From positions 1-18,496 of the forward strand of contig CAAGLQ010000315.1 in NCBI GenBank assembly GCA_900770835.1: a stretch of 18,496 bases of DNA. Direction: 5' to 3'. Made by a program: the position numbers and the translations under genes. The notes under the pieces were generated by a model, which made no database searches, was not told the DNA's origin, and saw only the letters and a list, made by a program, of their open reading frames with translations. Of the stretch, positions 1-7,378 are shown in pieces; the first letter of the stretch is position 1; the number at the start of each line of letters is the position of its first letter. This DNA comes from an uncultured Parabacteroides sp. Lineage in GTDB: Bacteria; Bacteroidota; Bacteroidia; Bacteroidales; Tannerellaceae.

Positions 1-34
1 AAAAAAGGGGAACCGACATCACGTCGCCACCCCT
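1..34 (-). terminator. Rho-independent terminator of the ECF sigma cassette
   Basis: Read on the minus strand, an outer stem (AGGGG with CCCCT) and an inner stem (CGAC with GTCG), joined through a small symmetric internal loop, are followed by six T residues at the window edge. It lies downstream of the last gene of the sigma/anti-sigma/Spy-like cassette. The roughly 85 bases between it and that gene's stop are AT-rich and show nothing else I can name. Confidence 0.65.
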
Positions 35-118
35 CCCTTAACTTAAACGCCAAAACTAAATCTAAACAAAAAACACAAATAATGATAATTCTTTATATAC
101 TTATTATTCAATTTGTTC

Positions 119-601
119 TTACCTCTTATCTTCTTTCCTCTCTCTCATATAACTCCTCATAAAGTTCGATTCTGCTTCATCAAGGCGATAGAGTTTCTTC
201 GAAGAAAGAATTTTCTTGAAACGTTCATAGTAAGCCTTTTCTAACTCTGCCTCCTTAAGATACGCATTCAAACAAATATCTATTGCTTGCATGTACTCGG
301 CATCGGCAATTTGCGTTTTTTGATGACTCTCTTTCTTATGAATCTCTCGCTTGATCTTTCGAGATTCCCGCCCAGCTTCAAATCGCTTTTGTTGTAATTC
401 CACATAGAGTGGAATAAACTGAGCAGCCTCTTCGGGGGTCAACTCCAATTCCGCCGTGATATAGGCATTACGCTTTGCTTCGAACGCTCCTTTATCAAAA
501 TGTTCTTGTTTTCTTGTTTGTCCTTGACCACCTTGTGCCGCTGCTTGAAAGTGAATCAGTACTGAAAACGTTGCAAAGATAATTATTCCAATTTTTCTCA
601 T
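119..601 (-). CDS. small secreted Spy/CpxP-like (LTxxQ-type) periplasmic protein
   Basis: A 160-residue protein with an N-terminal signal peptide (MRKIGIIIF... to about residue 22, cleavage near AAA-QG), then a highly charged, almost entirely helical mature part. Around residue 54 it carries LTPEEAAQFIPLY, which resembles the LTxxQ/LTPEE helix motif of Spy, CpxP and ZraP-type periplasmic chaperones and metal sensors. The second half (ERFKKILSSKKLYRLDEAE) also fits that helical fold. It is the third gene of a same-strand group behind an ECF sigma factor and an anti-sigma-like protein, with about 45 bases between it and the preceding gene. This suggests an envelope-stress output or feedback protein, as Spy and CpxP are in proteobacteria. 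The family call is by motif and context; the exact ligand or client is unknown. Confidence 0.7.
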   Translation of the reverse strand: MRKIGIIIFATFSVLIHFQAAAQGGQGQTRKQEHFDKGAFEAKRNAYITAELELTPEEAAQFIPLYVELQQKRFEAGRESRKIKREIHKKESHQKTQIADAEYMQAIDICLNAYLKEAELEKAYYERFKKILSSKKLYRLDEAESNFMRSYMRERKEDKR

Positions 602-646
602 GCAATTATTCTCCCGAAAAAATTTATGTTACAACATTCTTTAACC

Positions 647-1054
647 CTACTCCGACTCTGTTAACGACTCCTTGAGCAGATAGTCCGCATAACGTTCCTC
701 GATATACTCCAAATAATCAGCCTCTTCCTGTACCGTCTCTGACTCAATAGCCTCTAAAGAGGCAGATGGTAATTCAGAGTGAACCAGCAGTGAATCCGCA
801 GACGAATCTTCATGCGCACTCTCAATACCAATGATAGCCTTAAAGAACAAACCCATTCCCGCAAAGACAGCCGCCAAATACAACCATGGACGTATTCGCT
901 CCATTAAAGAGACTGACTTAACCTCCATTGTGGGGGACTCTGGAAGCCCCTCCATGATCCGACTCGTCAGCCCCTCCATATATCCATCAGGCACTCGGAA
1001 AGGTTGTTTACCTTCCAAACACTCTAACCTATTTTCTTTTATGTCCTTCTCCAT
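647..1054 (-). CDS. single-span membrane protein, probable anti-sigma factor
   Basis: A 135-residue protein with a short cytoplasmic N-terminus containing PFRVPDGYMEGLTSRIMEGL, a pattern common in the small membrane proteins that follow ECF sigma genes in Bacteroidetes. One hydrophobic segment follows (about residues 57-74, YLAAVFAGMGLFFKAIIGI), then a very acidic, presumably periplasmic tail. It lies 45 bases downstream of the ECF sigma gene on the same strand. Topology and position support a role as the partner that restrains the sigma factor at the inner membrane. It has no visible HxxxCxxC zinc anti-sigma motif, so the role is inferred from context. Confidence 0.65.
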   Translation of the reverse strand: MEKDIKENRLECLEGKQPFRVPDGYMEGLTSRIMEGLPESPTMEVKSVSLMERIRPWLYLAAVFAGMGLFFKAIIGIESAHEDSSADSLLVHSELPSASLEAIESETVQEEADYLEYIEERYADYLLKESLTESE

Positions 1055-1099
1055 CTCCTGTATTGATTTAGGTTTTAGACAGCTAACATTGACAAAGGT

Positions 1100-1654
1100 T
1101 TAAACCTCTTTTGTTAAAAACTCCTCTATTTTTTTCACCGCATGATGATAAGAGGCTTTCAAGGCTCCCACAGAGGTGCCTAATATCTCAGAAATCTGCT
1201 CATACTTCATATCGTCGAAATATTTCATGTTGAATACCAACCGCTGCTTATCTGGCAACGCAAGGATAGCTCTTTGCAACTTCAGCTGCACGGCATCACC
1301 ATCGAAATAAGGATCACTCTCCAACCGATCTGCTAAAAACTGATCTGCATCGTCCAACGAGATCTGTTGCAGGCTCCGCTGCTTGGCTAAAAAAGTCAAG
1401 CATTCATTGATAGCAATCTTATAAAGCCATGTGGAAAGCTTCGCTTCTCCTCTGAAATATTCCAAGTTGGTCCACGCCTTCATGAAGGTATTCTGAAGCA
1501 GATCATTGGCATCCTCATGCGCCAACACCATTTTTCGGATCTGCCAATAGAGCTTCTCTCCATAGGCTTCAACAACCTGCGCAAAAGCCTCACGTCGCCT
1601 TACTGGATCCCGAAGTGCAACTACTATCTCATCTTCTGTAAAGGAGGATTGCAT
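1100..1654 (-). CDS. ECF-type (sigma-70 family) RNA polymerase sigma factor
   Basis: A sigma-70 family protein of extracytoplasmic-function type, 184 residues from the chosen ATG. Region 2 is visible as DANDLLQNTFMKAW...FRGEAKLSTWLYKIA. Region 4 is visible as ALPDKQRLVFNMKYFDDMKYEQISEILG followed by the helix-turn-helix end TSVGALKASYHHAVKK. The frame stays open to a GTG at 1690, but that longer start would lie inside a good Bacteroidetes -7 box (TACCTTTGC, minus strand), so translation must begin downstream. The ATG at 1654 begins MQSSFTEDEIV, as is usual for the family. It heads the cassette with the anti-sigma-like and Spy-like genes and probably directs an envelope-stress regulon. Confidence 0.88.
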   Translation of the reverse strand: MQSSFTEDEIVVALRDPVRRREAFAQVVEAYGEKLYWQIRKMVLAHEDANDLLQNTFMKAWTNLEYFRGEAKLSTWLYKIAINECLTFLAKQRSLQQISLDDADQFLADRLESDPYFDGDAVQLKLQRAILALPDKQRLVFNMKYFDDMKYEQISEILGTSVGALKASYHHAVKKIEEFLTKEV

Positions 1655-1678
1655 GTGCTCACATTTTTCTGAAAAGCG

Positions 1679-1687
1679 CAAAGGTAG
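1679..1687 (-). promoter_or_regulatory. -7 promoter box of the ECF sigma gene
   Basis: TACCTTTGC on the minus strand matches the Bacteroidetes -7 consensus TAnnTTTG, 24 bases upstream of the ATG at 1654. No clear -33 TTG is present at the usual spacing. The box helps decide the start codon of the sigma gene. Confidence 0.5.
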
Positions 1688-1720
1688 CACTTTTTTCTAA
1701 CCATCTCCCATGAGAGGACA

Positions 1721-1754
1721 AAAAAACGGTTGCCCAACCCAATGGACAACCGTT
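1721..1754 (-). terminator. Rho-independent terminator downstream of groEL
   Basis: The inverted repeat AACGGTTG (1725-1732) with CAACCGTT (1747-1754) is extended inside by CCA with TGG after one mismatch, and the loop is six bases. Read on the minus strand the stem is followed by a T run (the A run at 1721-1726). It sits about 30 bases after the groEL stop, so it should end the groESL transcript before the ECF sigma promoter. Confidence 0.85.
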
Positions 1755-1786
1755 CTTATCTTAAAAATCAACGGAAATGCGAATCA

Positions 1787-3421
1787 TTACATCATGCCGC
1801 CCATGCCACCGCCCATAGGAGCTGCTGCCGGCGCCGGAGTCTCTTCCTTCTTATCCGCAATCACACACTCTGTAGTCAAGAACATACCAGCGATAGATGC
1901 GGCATTCTCCAAAGCTACTCGTGTAACCTTAGCCGGGTCGATCACACCTGCGGCACACAAGTTCTCAAAGCAATCCTTACGTGCGTTGTAACCGAAGTCA
2001 CCCTTACCCTCTTTCACCTTCTGAACGATCACTGCGCCCTCTTTACCTGCGTTAGCGACAATCTGGCGCAACGGCTCCTCGATCGCACGTTTAACGATCT
2101 CGATACCTGTTGTCTCGTCCTCATTCTCGCCCTTGAAGCCTTCCAAAGCCTCGATCGCACGGATATAAGCGACACCACCACCGGGAACTGTACCCTCCTC
2201 GATAGCCGCACGAGTAGCGTGCAAAGCATCGTCAACACGATCCTTCTTCTCTTTCATCTCAACCTCTGAAGGAGCACCTACATAAAGAACAGCCACACCA
2301 CCGGCCATCTTAGCCAGACGCTCCTGCAACTTCTCCTTGTCATAGTCAGAAGTCGTATTCTCCATCTGGATCTTGATCTGACCGATACGAGCCTGAATAG
2401 CATCCTTGTCACCCGCACCGTTCACAATCGTAGTCGTGTCCTTATCTGTAGTCACCTTCTCTGCTGTACCCAGCATATCCAAAGTCGTGCCTTCCAACTT
2501 CAAGCCCTTCTCCTCAGATACAACCGTACCGCCAGTCAAGACAGCGATGTCCTCCAACATAGCCTTACGACGATCGCCAAAGCCCGGAGCCTTCACTGCA
2601 CAAATCTTCAAGCTACCACGCAAGCGGTTTACAACTAAGGTAGCCAAAGCCTCACTATCAATATCCTCAGCGATGATCAACAACGGACGACCGCTCTGAA
2701 CAACCGGCTCAAGGATAGGCAACAGATCCTTCAATGCTGAGATCTTCTTGTCATAGATCAAGATATAGGGATTCTCCATCTGGCACTCCATCTTCTCTGT
2801 ATCCGTTACGAAGTAAGGAGAGATATAACCACGGTCGAACTGCATACCCTCAACTACATCCACTGTAGTCTCAGTACCCTTAGCCTCCTCAACAGTGATG
2901 ACACCCTCTTTCTTCACACGCTGCATAGCCTCAGCGATCAACTTACCGATAGCCTCGTCGCCATTAGCAGAAATCTTCGCTACGTGCTCGATCTTCTCGA
3001 ACTTGTCGCCAACCTCCTCAGCCTGCTCAGCGATGTTCTCAACCACCTTAGCCACAGCCTTGTCGATACCACGCTTCAGATCCATCGGGTTCGCACCTGC
3101 CGTTACATTCTTCAATCCTACACCGATGATAGCCTGAGCCAAAACCGTTGCGGTTGTCGTACCGTCACCAGCGTTGTCGTTGGTCTTAGAAGCAACCTCC
3201 TTCACCAACTGTGCGCCCATGTTCTCGAACGGGCAAGCCAACTCAACCTCTTTCGCTACCGTTACACCATCCTTCGTGATGTGCGGTGCACCAAACTTCT
3301 TCTCGATGATCACATTGCGACCCTTCGGGCCTAATGTTACCTTAACGGCATTCGCCAACTCGTCCACGCCCTTCTTCAAGAGGTCGCGGGCATCCATATC
3401 ATATTTAATCTCTTTTGCCAT
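1787..3421 (-). CDS. groL: chaperonin GroEL (Hsp60 large subunit)
   Basis: A complete 544-residue GroEL with family-typical length. The N-terminus is MAKEIKYDMDARDLL, the ATP-binding motif GDGTTT lies at residues 85-90, and AIEEGTVPGGGVAY contains the region of the ATPase-site aspartate. The C-terminus is the usual Gly-Met-rich tail (MGGGMGGMM). It forms the double-ring ATP-dependent folding chamber that works with GroES in the cytoplasm. It follows groES by 39 bases on the same strand, and a strong terminator lies just downstream, giving a classical two-gene heat-shock operon. Codon use is regular and strongly biased, as expected for a highly expressed gene. Confidence 0.99.
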   Translation of the reverse strand: MAKEIKYDMDARDLLKKGVDELANAVKVTLGPKGRNVIIEKKFGAPHITKDGVTVAKEVELACPFENMGAQLVKEVASKTNDNAGDGTTTATVLAQAIIGVGLKNVTAGANPMDLKRGIDKAVAKVVENIAEQAEEVGDKFEKIEHVAKISANGDEAIGKLIAEAMQRVKKEGVITVEEAKGTETTVDVVEGMQFDRGYISPYFVTDTEKMECQMENPYILIYDKKISALKDLLPILEPVVQSGRPLLIIAEDIDSEALATLVVNRLRGSLKICAVKAPGFGDRRKAMLEDIAVLTGGTVVSEEKGLKLEGTTLDMLGTAEKVTTDKDTTTIVNGAGDKDAIQARIGQIKIQMENTTSDYDKEKLQERLAKMAGGVAVLYVGAPSEVEMKEKKDRVDDALHATRAAIEEGTVPGGGVAYIRAIEALEGFKGENEDETTGIEIVKRAIEEPLRQIVANAGKEGAVIVQKVKEGKGDFGYNARKDCFENLCAAGVIDPAKVTRVALENAASIAGMFLTTECVIADKKEETPAPAAAPMGGGMGGMM

Positions 3422-3460
3422 GATTGTATGCTATTTCTTAATTGATCAGTTAAAAATGAA

Positions 3461-3730
3461 TTAGATAATTGCTAAAACGTCAGACTGGCGCATAATCAAA
3501 TATTTCTCGCCATCCAACTCGATCTCTGTGCCTGCATATTTGCCATACAACACCGTATCGCCATTCTTTAGGACCATCTCATCGTCTTTTGTTCCGTTAC
3601 CTACAGCGACTACCTCACCCTTCAACGGTTTCTCTTTTGCTGAATCGGGAATGATGATTCCGCCCAATGTCTTCTCCTCTGCAGCAGCTGGCTTGATAAG
3701 CACTCTGTCTGCCAATGGTCTAATGTTCAT
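3461..3730 (-). CDS. groS: co-chaperonin GroES (Hsp10)
   Basis: An 89-residue GroES, slightly short but normal for Bacteroidetes. It starts MNIRPLADRVLIKP, carries the mobile loop EEKTLGGIIIP at about residues 18-28 that contacts GroEL, and ends with the beta-strand YLIMRQSDVLAII. It caps the GroEL ring during each folding cycle. It is the first gene of the operon. There is no Shine-Dalgarno sequence; the leader is AT-rich (AAATACTAATAAA before the ATG), as is usual for highly expressed Bacteroidetes genes. Confidence 0.98.
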   Translation of the reverse strand: MNIRPLADRVLIKPAAAEEKTLGGIIIPDSAKEKPLKGEVVAVGNGTKDDEMVLKNGDTVLYGKYAGTEIELDGEKYLIMRQSDVLAII

Positions 3731-3800
3731 TTTATTAGTATTTAATCGTTAATAATATACTTGTGTTATCTATGAGCCTTCCGACTCACGCCTACTCTCT

Positions 3801-3817
3801 TACCAATAATGTGCCAA
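3801..3817 (-). promoter_or_regulatory. possible sigma-54-like -24/-12 element upstream of groES
   Basis: The minus strand reads TTGGCAC, a full -24 match to the sigma-54 consensus TTGGCACG-N4-TTGCW. At the expected distance lies TGGTA, a partial -12 match with the invariant GC changed to GT. The implied transcription start is about 60 bases before the groES ATG. I see no good TAnnTTTG box in the region: TACCGTTTG nearby has one base too many. Tentative. Confidence 0.3.
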
Positions 3818-3827
3818 ACGGTATCAA

Positions 3828-3897
3828 TGGGACAAATCTGCCATTTTCGCAGTTTCAACCGGTCACATAGCGGCAGACAAACTGACAATTTGTCCCA
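3828..3897. repeat. inverted repeat with several GACAAA/TTTGTC half-sites upstream of groES
   Basis: TGGGACAAAT (3828-3837) and ATTTGTCCCA (3888-3897) form perfect 10-bp inverted arms. Inside them CTGCC (3838-3842) can pair with GGCAG (3872-3876). Extra GACAAA at 3876-3881 and the 11-bp palindrome GACAATTTGTC (3884-3894) add half-sites. It lies between the topA stop and the groES start, about 100-170 bases before groES, where an activator or heat-shock repressor could bind. It has no T run, so it does not look like a terminator for topA. Confidence 0.5.
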
Positions 3898-3909
3898 GCC
3901 CTAACTTGA

Positions 3910-6258
3910 TTATGCCTTTTTCCGCACCGTGCGCTTCTTGGCTGCAGCCGGCTTGCTCTCCGATTCCTCGATTAGTTTCTTACAATCAGCCAAGGTCAAC
4001 TCCGCTGGTTGCTCCACCGTTTTTGGGATGCGATAGTTTTTCTTCTTATAGGAGATATAAGGGCCAAAACGACCGTTCATAATCTGCATATCCGGTTCAT
4101 CTTTGAAGGCCTTGATGAAATTCTTCTCATCTTTCTCCTGTTTAACCTTGATCAAATCAATCGCCTCCTCCAACGTGATGGTCATTGGATCCAACTCTTT
4201 GGGAATCGAGACAAACTTGGCATTCCAACGAATGAATGGGCCAAAACGACCGATAGCCGCAACCACCGTCTTATCCTCCCAATCTCCCAAAGTACGAGGT
4301 AATTCAAACAACTTCAACGCCTCCTCCAACGTGATAGTCTCAATGGACTGTCCTTTGCGCAAAGTCGCAAAGCGAGGTTTCTGGTCTTTCGCCTCCAGCT
4401 CATGCGCATCACCAATCTGGGCCATCGGTCCAAAACGACCTATCTTCACATACACTGGTTCCCCAGTGGACGGATCCGCACCTAAAAGACGCTCGCCTAA
4501 ACGATGCTCTGTGCGGGTAGTAGCCGTCGCTTCTACAATCGGATGAAACACCTTATAGAACTTATCAATCGCATGGGTCCAATCCATCTCACCCTCAGCA
4601 ATGGCATCGAACTCCTTCTCCACGCTGGCCGTGAAATTATAATCCATCACACCTGGGAAATAGGTCATCAAAAAATCGTTTACCACCAAGCCAATGTCTG
4701 TCGGCATCAATTTACCTCTATCGGCTCCGGCCGTTTCCTCCTTCACCGTCTCTTTAAGAGTTCGTTTAGTCAACGTAAGCACTTGATAGTTACGCTGCAT
4801 ACCCTCTCGATCTCCCTTCTCAACATAGCCTCGATTCTGAATAGTCTGAATTGTAGGCGCATAGGTAGAAGGACGGCCAATACCCAACTCCTCCAACCGA
4901 CGCACCAAGCTGGCCTCTGTATAGCGAGGTGGACGCTGCGTGAATCGCTCTGTGGCGGTAATTTCCTTATAGGTCAATTGATCCTTCAAGCAGACAGGCG
5001 GTAGAAGACCATTCTCTGACTCCTTCTCATTCTCGTCGTCGAAACTCTCTCGATATACCTGCAAGAAACCATCGAAAACGACAACCTCACCAGTCGCCAC
5101 GAATTTCTCGGCCGATCCACTAACACTGATCGAGATAGTCGTACGCTCTAACTCCGCATCTGCCATCTGGCAAGCGATCGCCCGCTTACGGATCAATTCA
5201 TATAGGCGCTTCTCCTGCGCACTGCCTGCTATCTCCTCATGGCTGATATAGGTGGGACGGATCGCCTCATGTGCCTCTTGTGCCCCTTTGCTCTTCGTGT
5301 GATAGCGGCGAAATTTATAGTAACGATCACCAAACGTATCTAAAATGGTCTCTTTAGCCGTGCCCAACGCCAAATCACTCAAATTGACAGAGTCAGTACG
5401 CATATAGGTGATAAATCCAGACTCATACAACCGTTGTGCGATCATCATCGTCTGGGAGACAGAGAAACCCAACTTCCGTGCAGCCTCCTGTTGCAACGTA
5501 GAGGTAGTAAAAGGAGGAGCTGGTGACTTCTTGACTGGTTTTTGGGAGATATCATCGATCGTGAAGGTTGCATTTTGGCAGGCTTCCAAGAAAGCACGTG
5601 CCTCCTCAAGGGTTTTCAACCGATGGGAGAGTTCCGCCTTCAATAGGGTCTTTCCATCCGGTAAGATGAAATTAGCGACTACTCGATACGCTGGCTCCGA
5701 CACGAAATGGTTGATCTCACGCTCTCGCTCAACGATTAAGCGTACAGCGACTGACTGCACACGACCCGCAGAGAGTGAAGGCTTTACCCTTCGCCACAAC
5801 ACCGGTGAAAGCTCAAAACCCACGATACGATCCAACACACGGCGCGCCTGTTGCGCATTCACCAAATTGATATTGATGGAACGAGGTGTCTCTATCGCAT
5901 GCAAAATAGCATTCTTGGTAATCTCGTGGAATACAATACGTTTTGAACGTAGAGGATCCAAATTCAACACCTCCGACAAATGCCAAGAAATAGCCTCTCC
6001 CTCACGGTCCTCATCGGATGCTAACCAGACCATTTCCGCTTTTTTTGCTTCTGCCTTCAACTCACTTACCAGCTTTTTCTTATCGGCTGGTATGGTATAT
6101 TCAGGTGCGTAATTGCGTGCAATATCTATACTGAACTCCTTGGTTTTCAGATCGCGAATGTGTCCATAGCTTGACATTACCTTATAGTCCGTCCCGAGAA
6201 ATTTCTCAATGGTTTTGGCTTTCGCCGGAGACTCCACTATTACCAGATTCTTTTGCAT
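3910..6258 (-). CDS. topA: DNA topoisomerase I (type IA)
   Basis: A type IA topoisomerase of 782 residues from the chosen ATG, which relaxes negatively supercoiled DNA through a covalent tyrosine-DNA link. The Toprim domain opens with KNLVIVESPAKAKTIEKFLG and carries the metal-binding motif SDEDREGE (about residues 81-88). The active-site Tyr is near residue 285 in SGFITYMRTDS. The C-terminus has several TOPRIM_C-type repeats (GRFGPMAQIG, GRFGPFIRW, GRFGPYISYKKKNYRIPK) instead of classical four-Cys zinc fingers, then a basic tail (AAAKKRTVRKKA). The frame extends to a TTG at 6291, but a -7 promoter box covers that stretch, so the ATG at 6258 (MQKNLVIVESPAKA) is the start. Confidence 0.97.
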   Translation of the reverse strand: MQKNLVIVESPAKAKTIEKFLGTDYKVMSSYGHIRDLKTKEFSIDIARNYAPEYTIPADKKKLVSELKAEAKKAEMVWLASDEDREGEAISWHLSEVLNLDPLRSKRIVFHEITKNAILHAIETPRSININLVNAQQARRVLDRIVGFELSPVLWRRVKPSLSAGRVQSVAVRLIVEREREINHFVSEPAYRVVANFILPDGKTLLKAELSHRLKTLEEARAFLEACQNATFTIDDISQKPVKKSPAPPFTTSTLQQEAARKLGFSVSQTMMIAQRLYESGFITYMRTDSVNLSDLALGTAKETILDTFGDRYYKFRRYHTKSKGAQEAHEAIRPTYISHEEIAGSAQEKRLYELIRKRAIACQMADAELERTTISISVSGSAEKFVATGEVVVFDGFLQVYRESFDDENEKESENGLLPPVCLKDQLTYKEITATERFTQRPPRYTEASLVRRLEELGIGRPSTYAPTIQTIQNRGYVEKGDREGMQRNYQVLTLTKRTLKETVKEETAGADRGKLMPTDIGLVVNDFLMTYFPGVMDYNFTASVEKEFDAIAEGEMDWTHAIDKFYKVFHPIVEATATTRTEHRLGERLLGADPSTGEPVYVKIGRFGPMAQIGDAHELEAKDQKPRFATLRKGQSIETITLEEALKLFELPRTLGDWEDKTVVAAIGRFGPFIRWNAKFVSIPKELDPMTITLEEAIDLIKVKQEKDEKNFIKAFKDEPDMQIMNGRFGPYISYKKKNYRIPKTVEQPAELTLADCKKLIEESESKPAAAKKRTVRKKA

Positions 6259-6287
6259 AATCAATAATCGCTTTTTTGAAATCGGCT

Positions 6288-6296
6288 GCAAACATA
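6288..6296 (-). promoter_or_regulatory. topA: -7 promoter box of topA
   Basis: TATGTTTGC on the minus strand is a full match to TAnnTTTGC and ends about 29 bases before the topA ATG. It overlaps the longer TTG-initiated frame, so it argues for the shorter TopA. No convincing -33 element is visible. Confidence 0.55.
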
Positions 6297-6392
6297 CACA
6301 AATAATTCACACCCACGACGCTGAGGTATTGAAAAAACACGTTTTTCATGCAGATAAAACTCGATGAACGCCTGATTTTCAGATTCAGTTAG

Positions 6393-6401
6393 TATCTTCG
6401 C
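6393..6401 (+). promoter_or_regulatory. -7-like promoter box of the TPR gene
   Basis: TATCTTCGC matches the relaxed Bacteroidetes box TAnnTTYG, about 30 bases before the ATG at 6432. It is divergent from the topA promoter, with about 95 bases between the two boxes. Confidence 0.45.
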
Positions 6402-6431
6402 CCACTGAAAACGACTCTAAAAAGGTAAAAA

Positions 6432-6695
6432 ATGGAACAAATCAAGCAACTGATTCGAGTGGGGAAAACCGATGAAGCAATCCATCTCCTCAACAAATAC
6501 CTGGCCGAACAGCCCTCTGACGACCAAGCCTGGTATCTACGAGGAAAAGCCTATTACAAAAAGGGAGAGACTCGTTTAGCCCTCAACGACTATTTAGAGG
6601 CCATCGCCCTCAATCCGGAAAGTCCAGCACAACAGGCCTACAACATGGCCATGCGTATCCTCAACTTCTACAACAAAGAGATGTATAATCAGTAA
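6432..6695 (+). CDS. small tetratricopeptide-repeat protein
   Basis: An 87-residue protein made of about two TPR helix pairs. One covers residues 3-34 (IKQLIRVGKTDEAIHLLNKYLAEQPSD). The second covers about 35-68, with the signature AWYLRGKAYYKKGETRLALNDY and ending AIALNPES. There is no signal peptide or membrane segment, so it should be a cytoplasmic protein-binding adaptor. It stands alone between topA (divergent) and the acetyltransferase gene (convergent). The short length is typical of small Bacteroidetes TPR proteins and not obviously a truncation. The partner is unknown. Confidence 0.85.
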   Translation: MEQIKQLIRVGKTDEAIHLLNKYLAEQPSDDQAWYLRGKAYYKKGETRLALNDYLEAIALNPESPAQQAYNMAMRILNFYNKEMYNQ

Positions 6696-6744
6696 CAAGA
6701 TTACATATAGAACAATATCTATCAAGAAGTTGAATACATGCAAG

Positions 6745-6765
6745 AAAAGAGGCTATCCCTCTTTT
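6745..6765. terminator. bidirectional terminator between convergent genes
   Basis: A perfect 8-bp stem, AAAAGAGG (6745-6752) with CCTCTTTT (6758-6765), with a five-base loop and A/T runs on both sides. It lies between the TPR gene and the converging acetyltransferase gene, so it can serve both strands. Confidence 0.7.
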
Positions 6766-6791
6766 ATCTAAATCAAATAGATAACTATAAT

Positions 6792-7367
6792 TCATTCATC
6801 CACCTCCTCCACAACACCATTAGCCATATGATAACGTTGGCCACACTCTGGGCAACGAGCGTAACCAGAAGAATCAAAAGAGAGACGGTGGCCACAAGCA
6901 CTCACCCAGCCCACTTGCCGGGAGGGATTACCCACTACCAAAGCATAAGGAAGAATATCTTTCGTAACAACCGCACCCGCACCTACCATAGCATAACGTC
7001 CAACCGTATGTCCACAGACAATTGTCGCATTGGCACCAATAGATGCTCCTCGTTCTATTCTTGTCTCTCGGAATTGATCTTTGCGTACAATCGCACTTCG
7101 AGGGTTAATCACATTGGTAAACACACAACTTGGGCCTAAAAACACATCGTCCTCACAGGTCACGCCTGTATAAATTGAGACATTATTCTGCACTTTTACC
7201 CCATTGCCCAACACAACACCAGGAGAAACAACTACGTTCTGCCCGATGTTACAACACTCCCCTATGCGGCAACCCTGCATAATATGGCTGAAATGCCATA
7301 TATGAGTGCCTTCTCCAATCTCGCACCCAGGATCCACTACTGCCGTTTTATCCGCTTGATAGGCCAT
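6792..7367 (-). CDS. hexapeptide-repeat (left-handed beta-helix) N-acetyltransferase, WbpD/WlbB-like
   Basis: A 191-residue protein with imperfect hexapeptide repeats across residues 8-75 and 105-135 (for example VVDPGCEIGEGTHIWHF, CNIGQNVVVSPGVVLG, ASIGANATIVCG), the fold of trimeric acyl-CoA-dependent acyltransferases. FSHIMQGCRIGECCNIGQNV and FTNVINPRSAIV resemble the WbpD/WlbB enzymes that acetylate 3-amino groups of UDP-amino sugars for surface polysaccharides. The C-terminus has a likely zinc ribbon (C158-x-H160 ... C172-x2-C175), also seen in relatives. It lies 11 bases after the RsmI-like gene on the same strand, and no other sugar-biosynthesis gene is nearby. The fold is secure; the sugar substrate is inferred. 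Confidence 0.8.
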   Translation of the reverse strand: MAYQADKTAVVDPGCEIGEGTHIWHFSHIMQGCRIGECCNIGQNVVVSPGVVLGNGVKVQNNVSIYTGVTCEDDVFLGPSCVFTNVINPRSAIVRKDQFRETRIERGASIGANATIVCGHTVGRYAMVGAGAVVTKDILPYALVVGNPSRQVGWVSACGHRLSFDSSGYARCPECGQRYHMANGVVEEVDE

Positions 7368-7378
7368 ACGTTTACTCT

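Noticed and set aside
1096..1107. 12-bp palindrome AGGTTTAAACCT across the stop codon of the ECF sigma gene
   Set aside because: It is short, AT-rich in the middle, inside an operon and without a T run. It could be chance; no function can be supported.
1730..2269. Long plus-strand open frames opposite groEL, and similar ones opposite topA, groES and rpoC
   Set aside because: They are antisense shadows of strongly biased coding genes, without promoters or recognisable domains.
5594..5601. GCACGTGC palindrome as a possible parS site
   Set aside because: It lies inside topA and lacks the flanking GTT/AAC bases of parS (GTTnCACGTGnAAC). No other CACGTG-centred site was noticed in the window.
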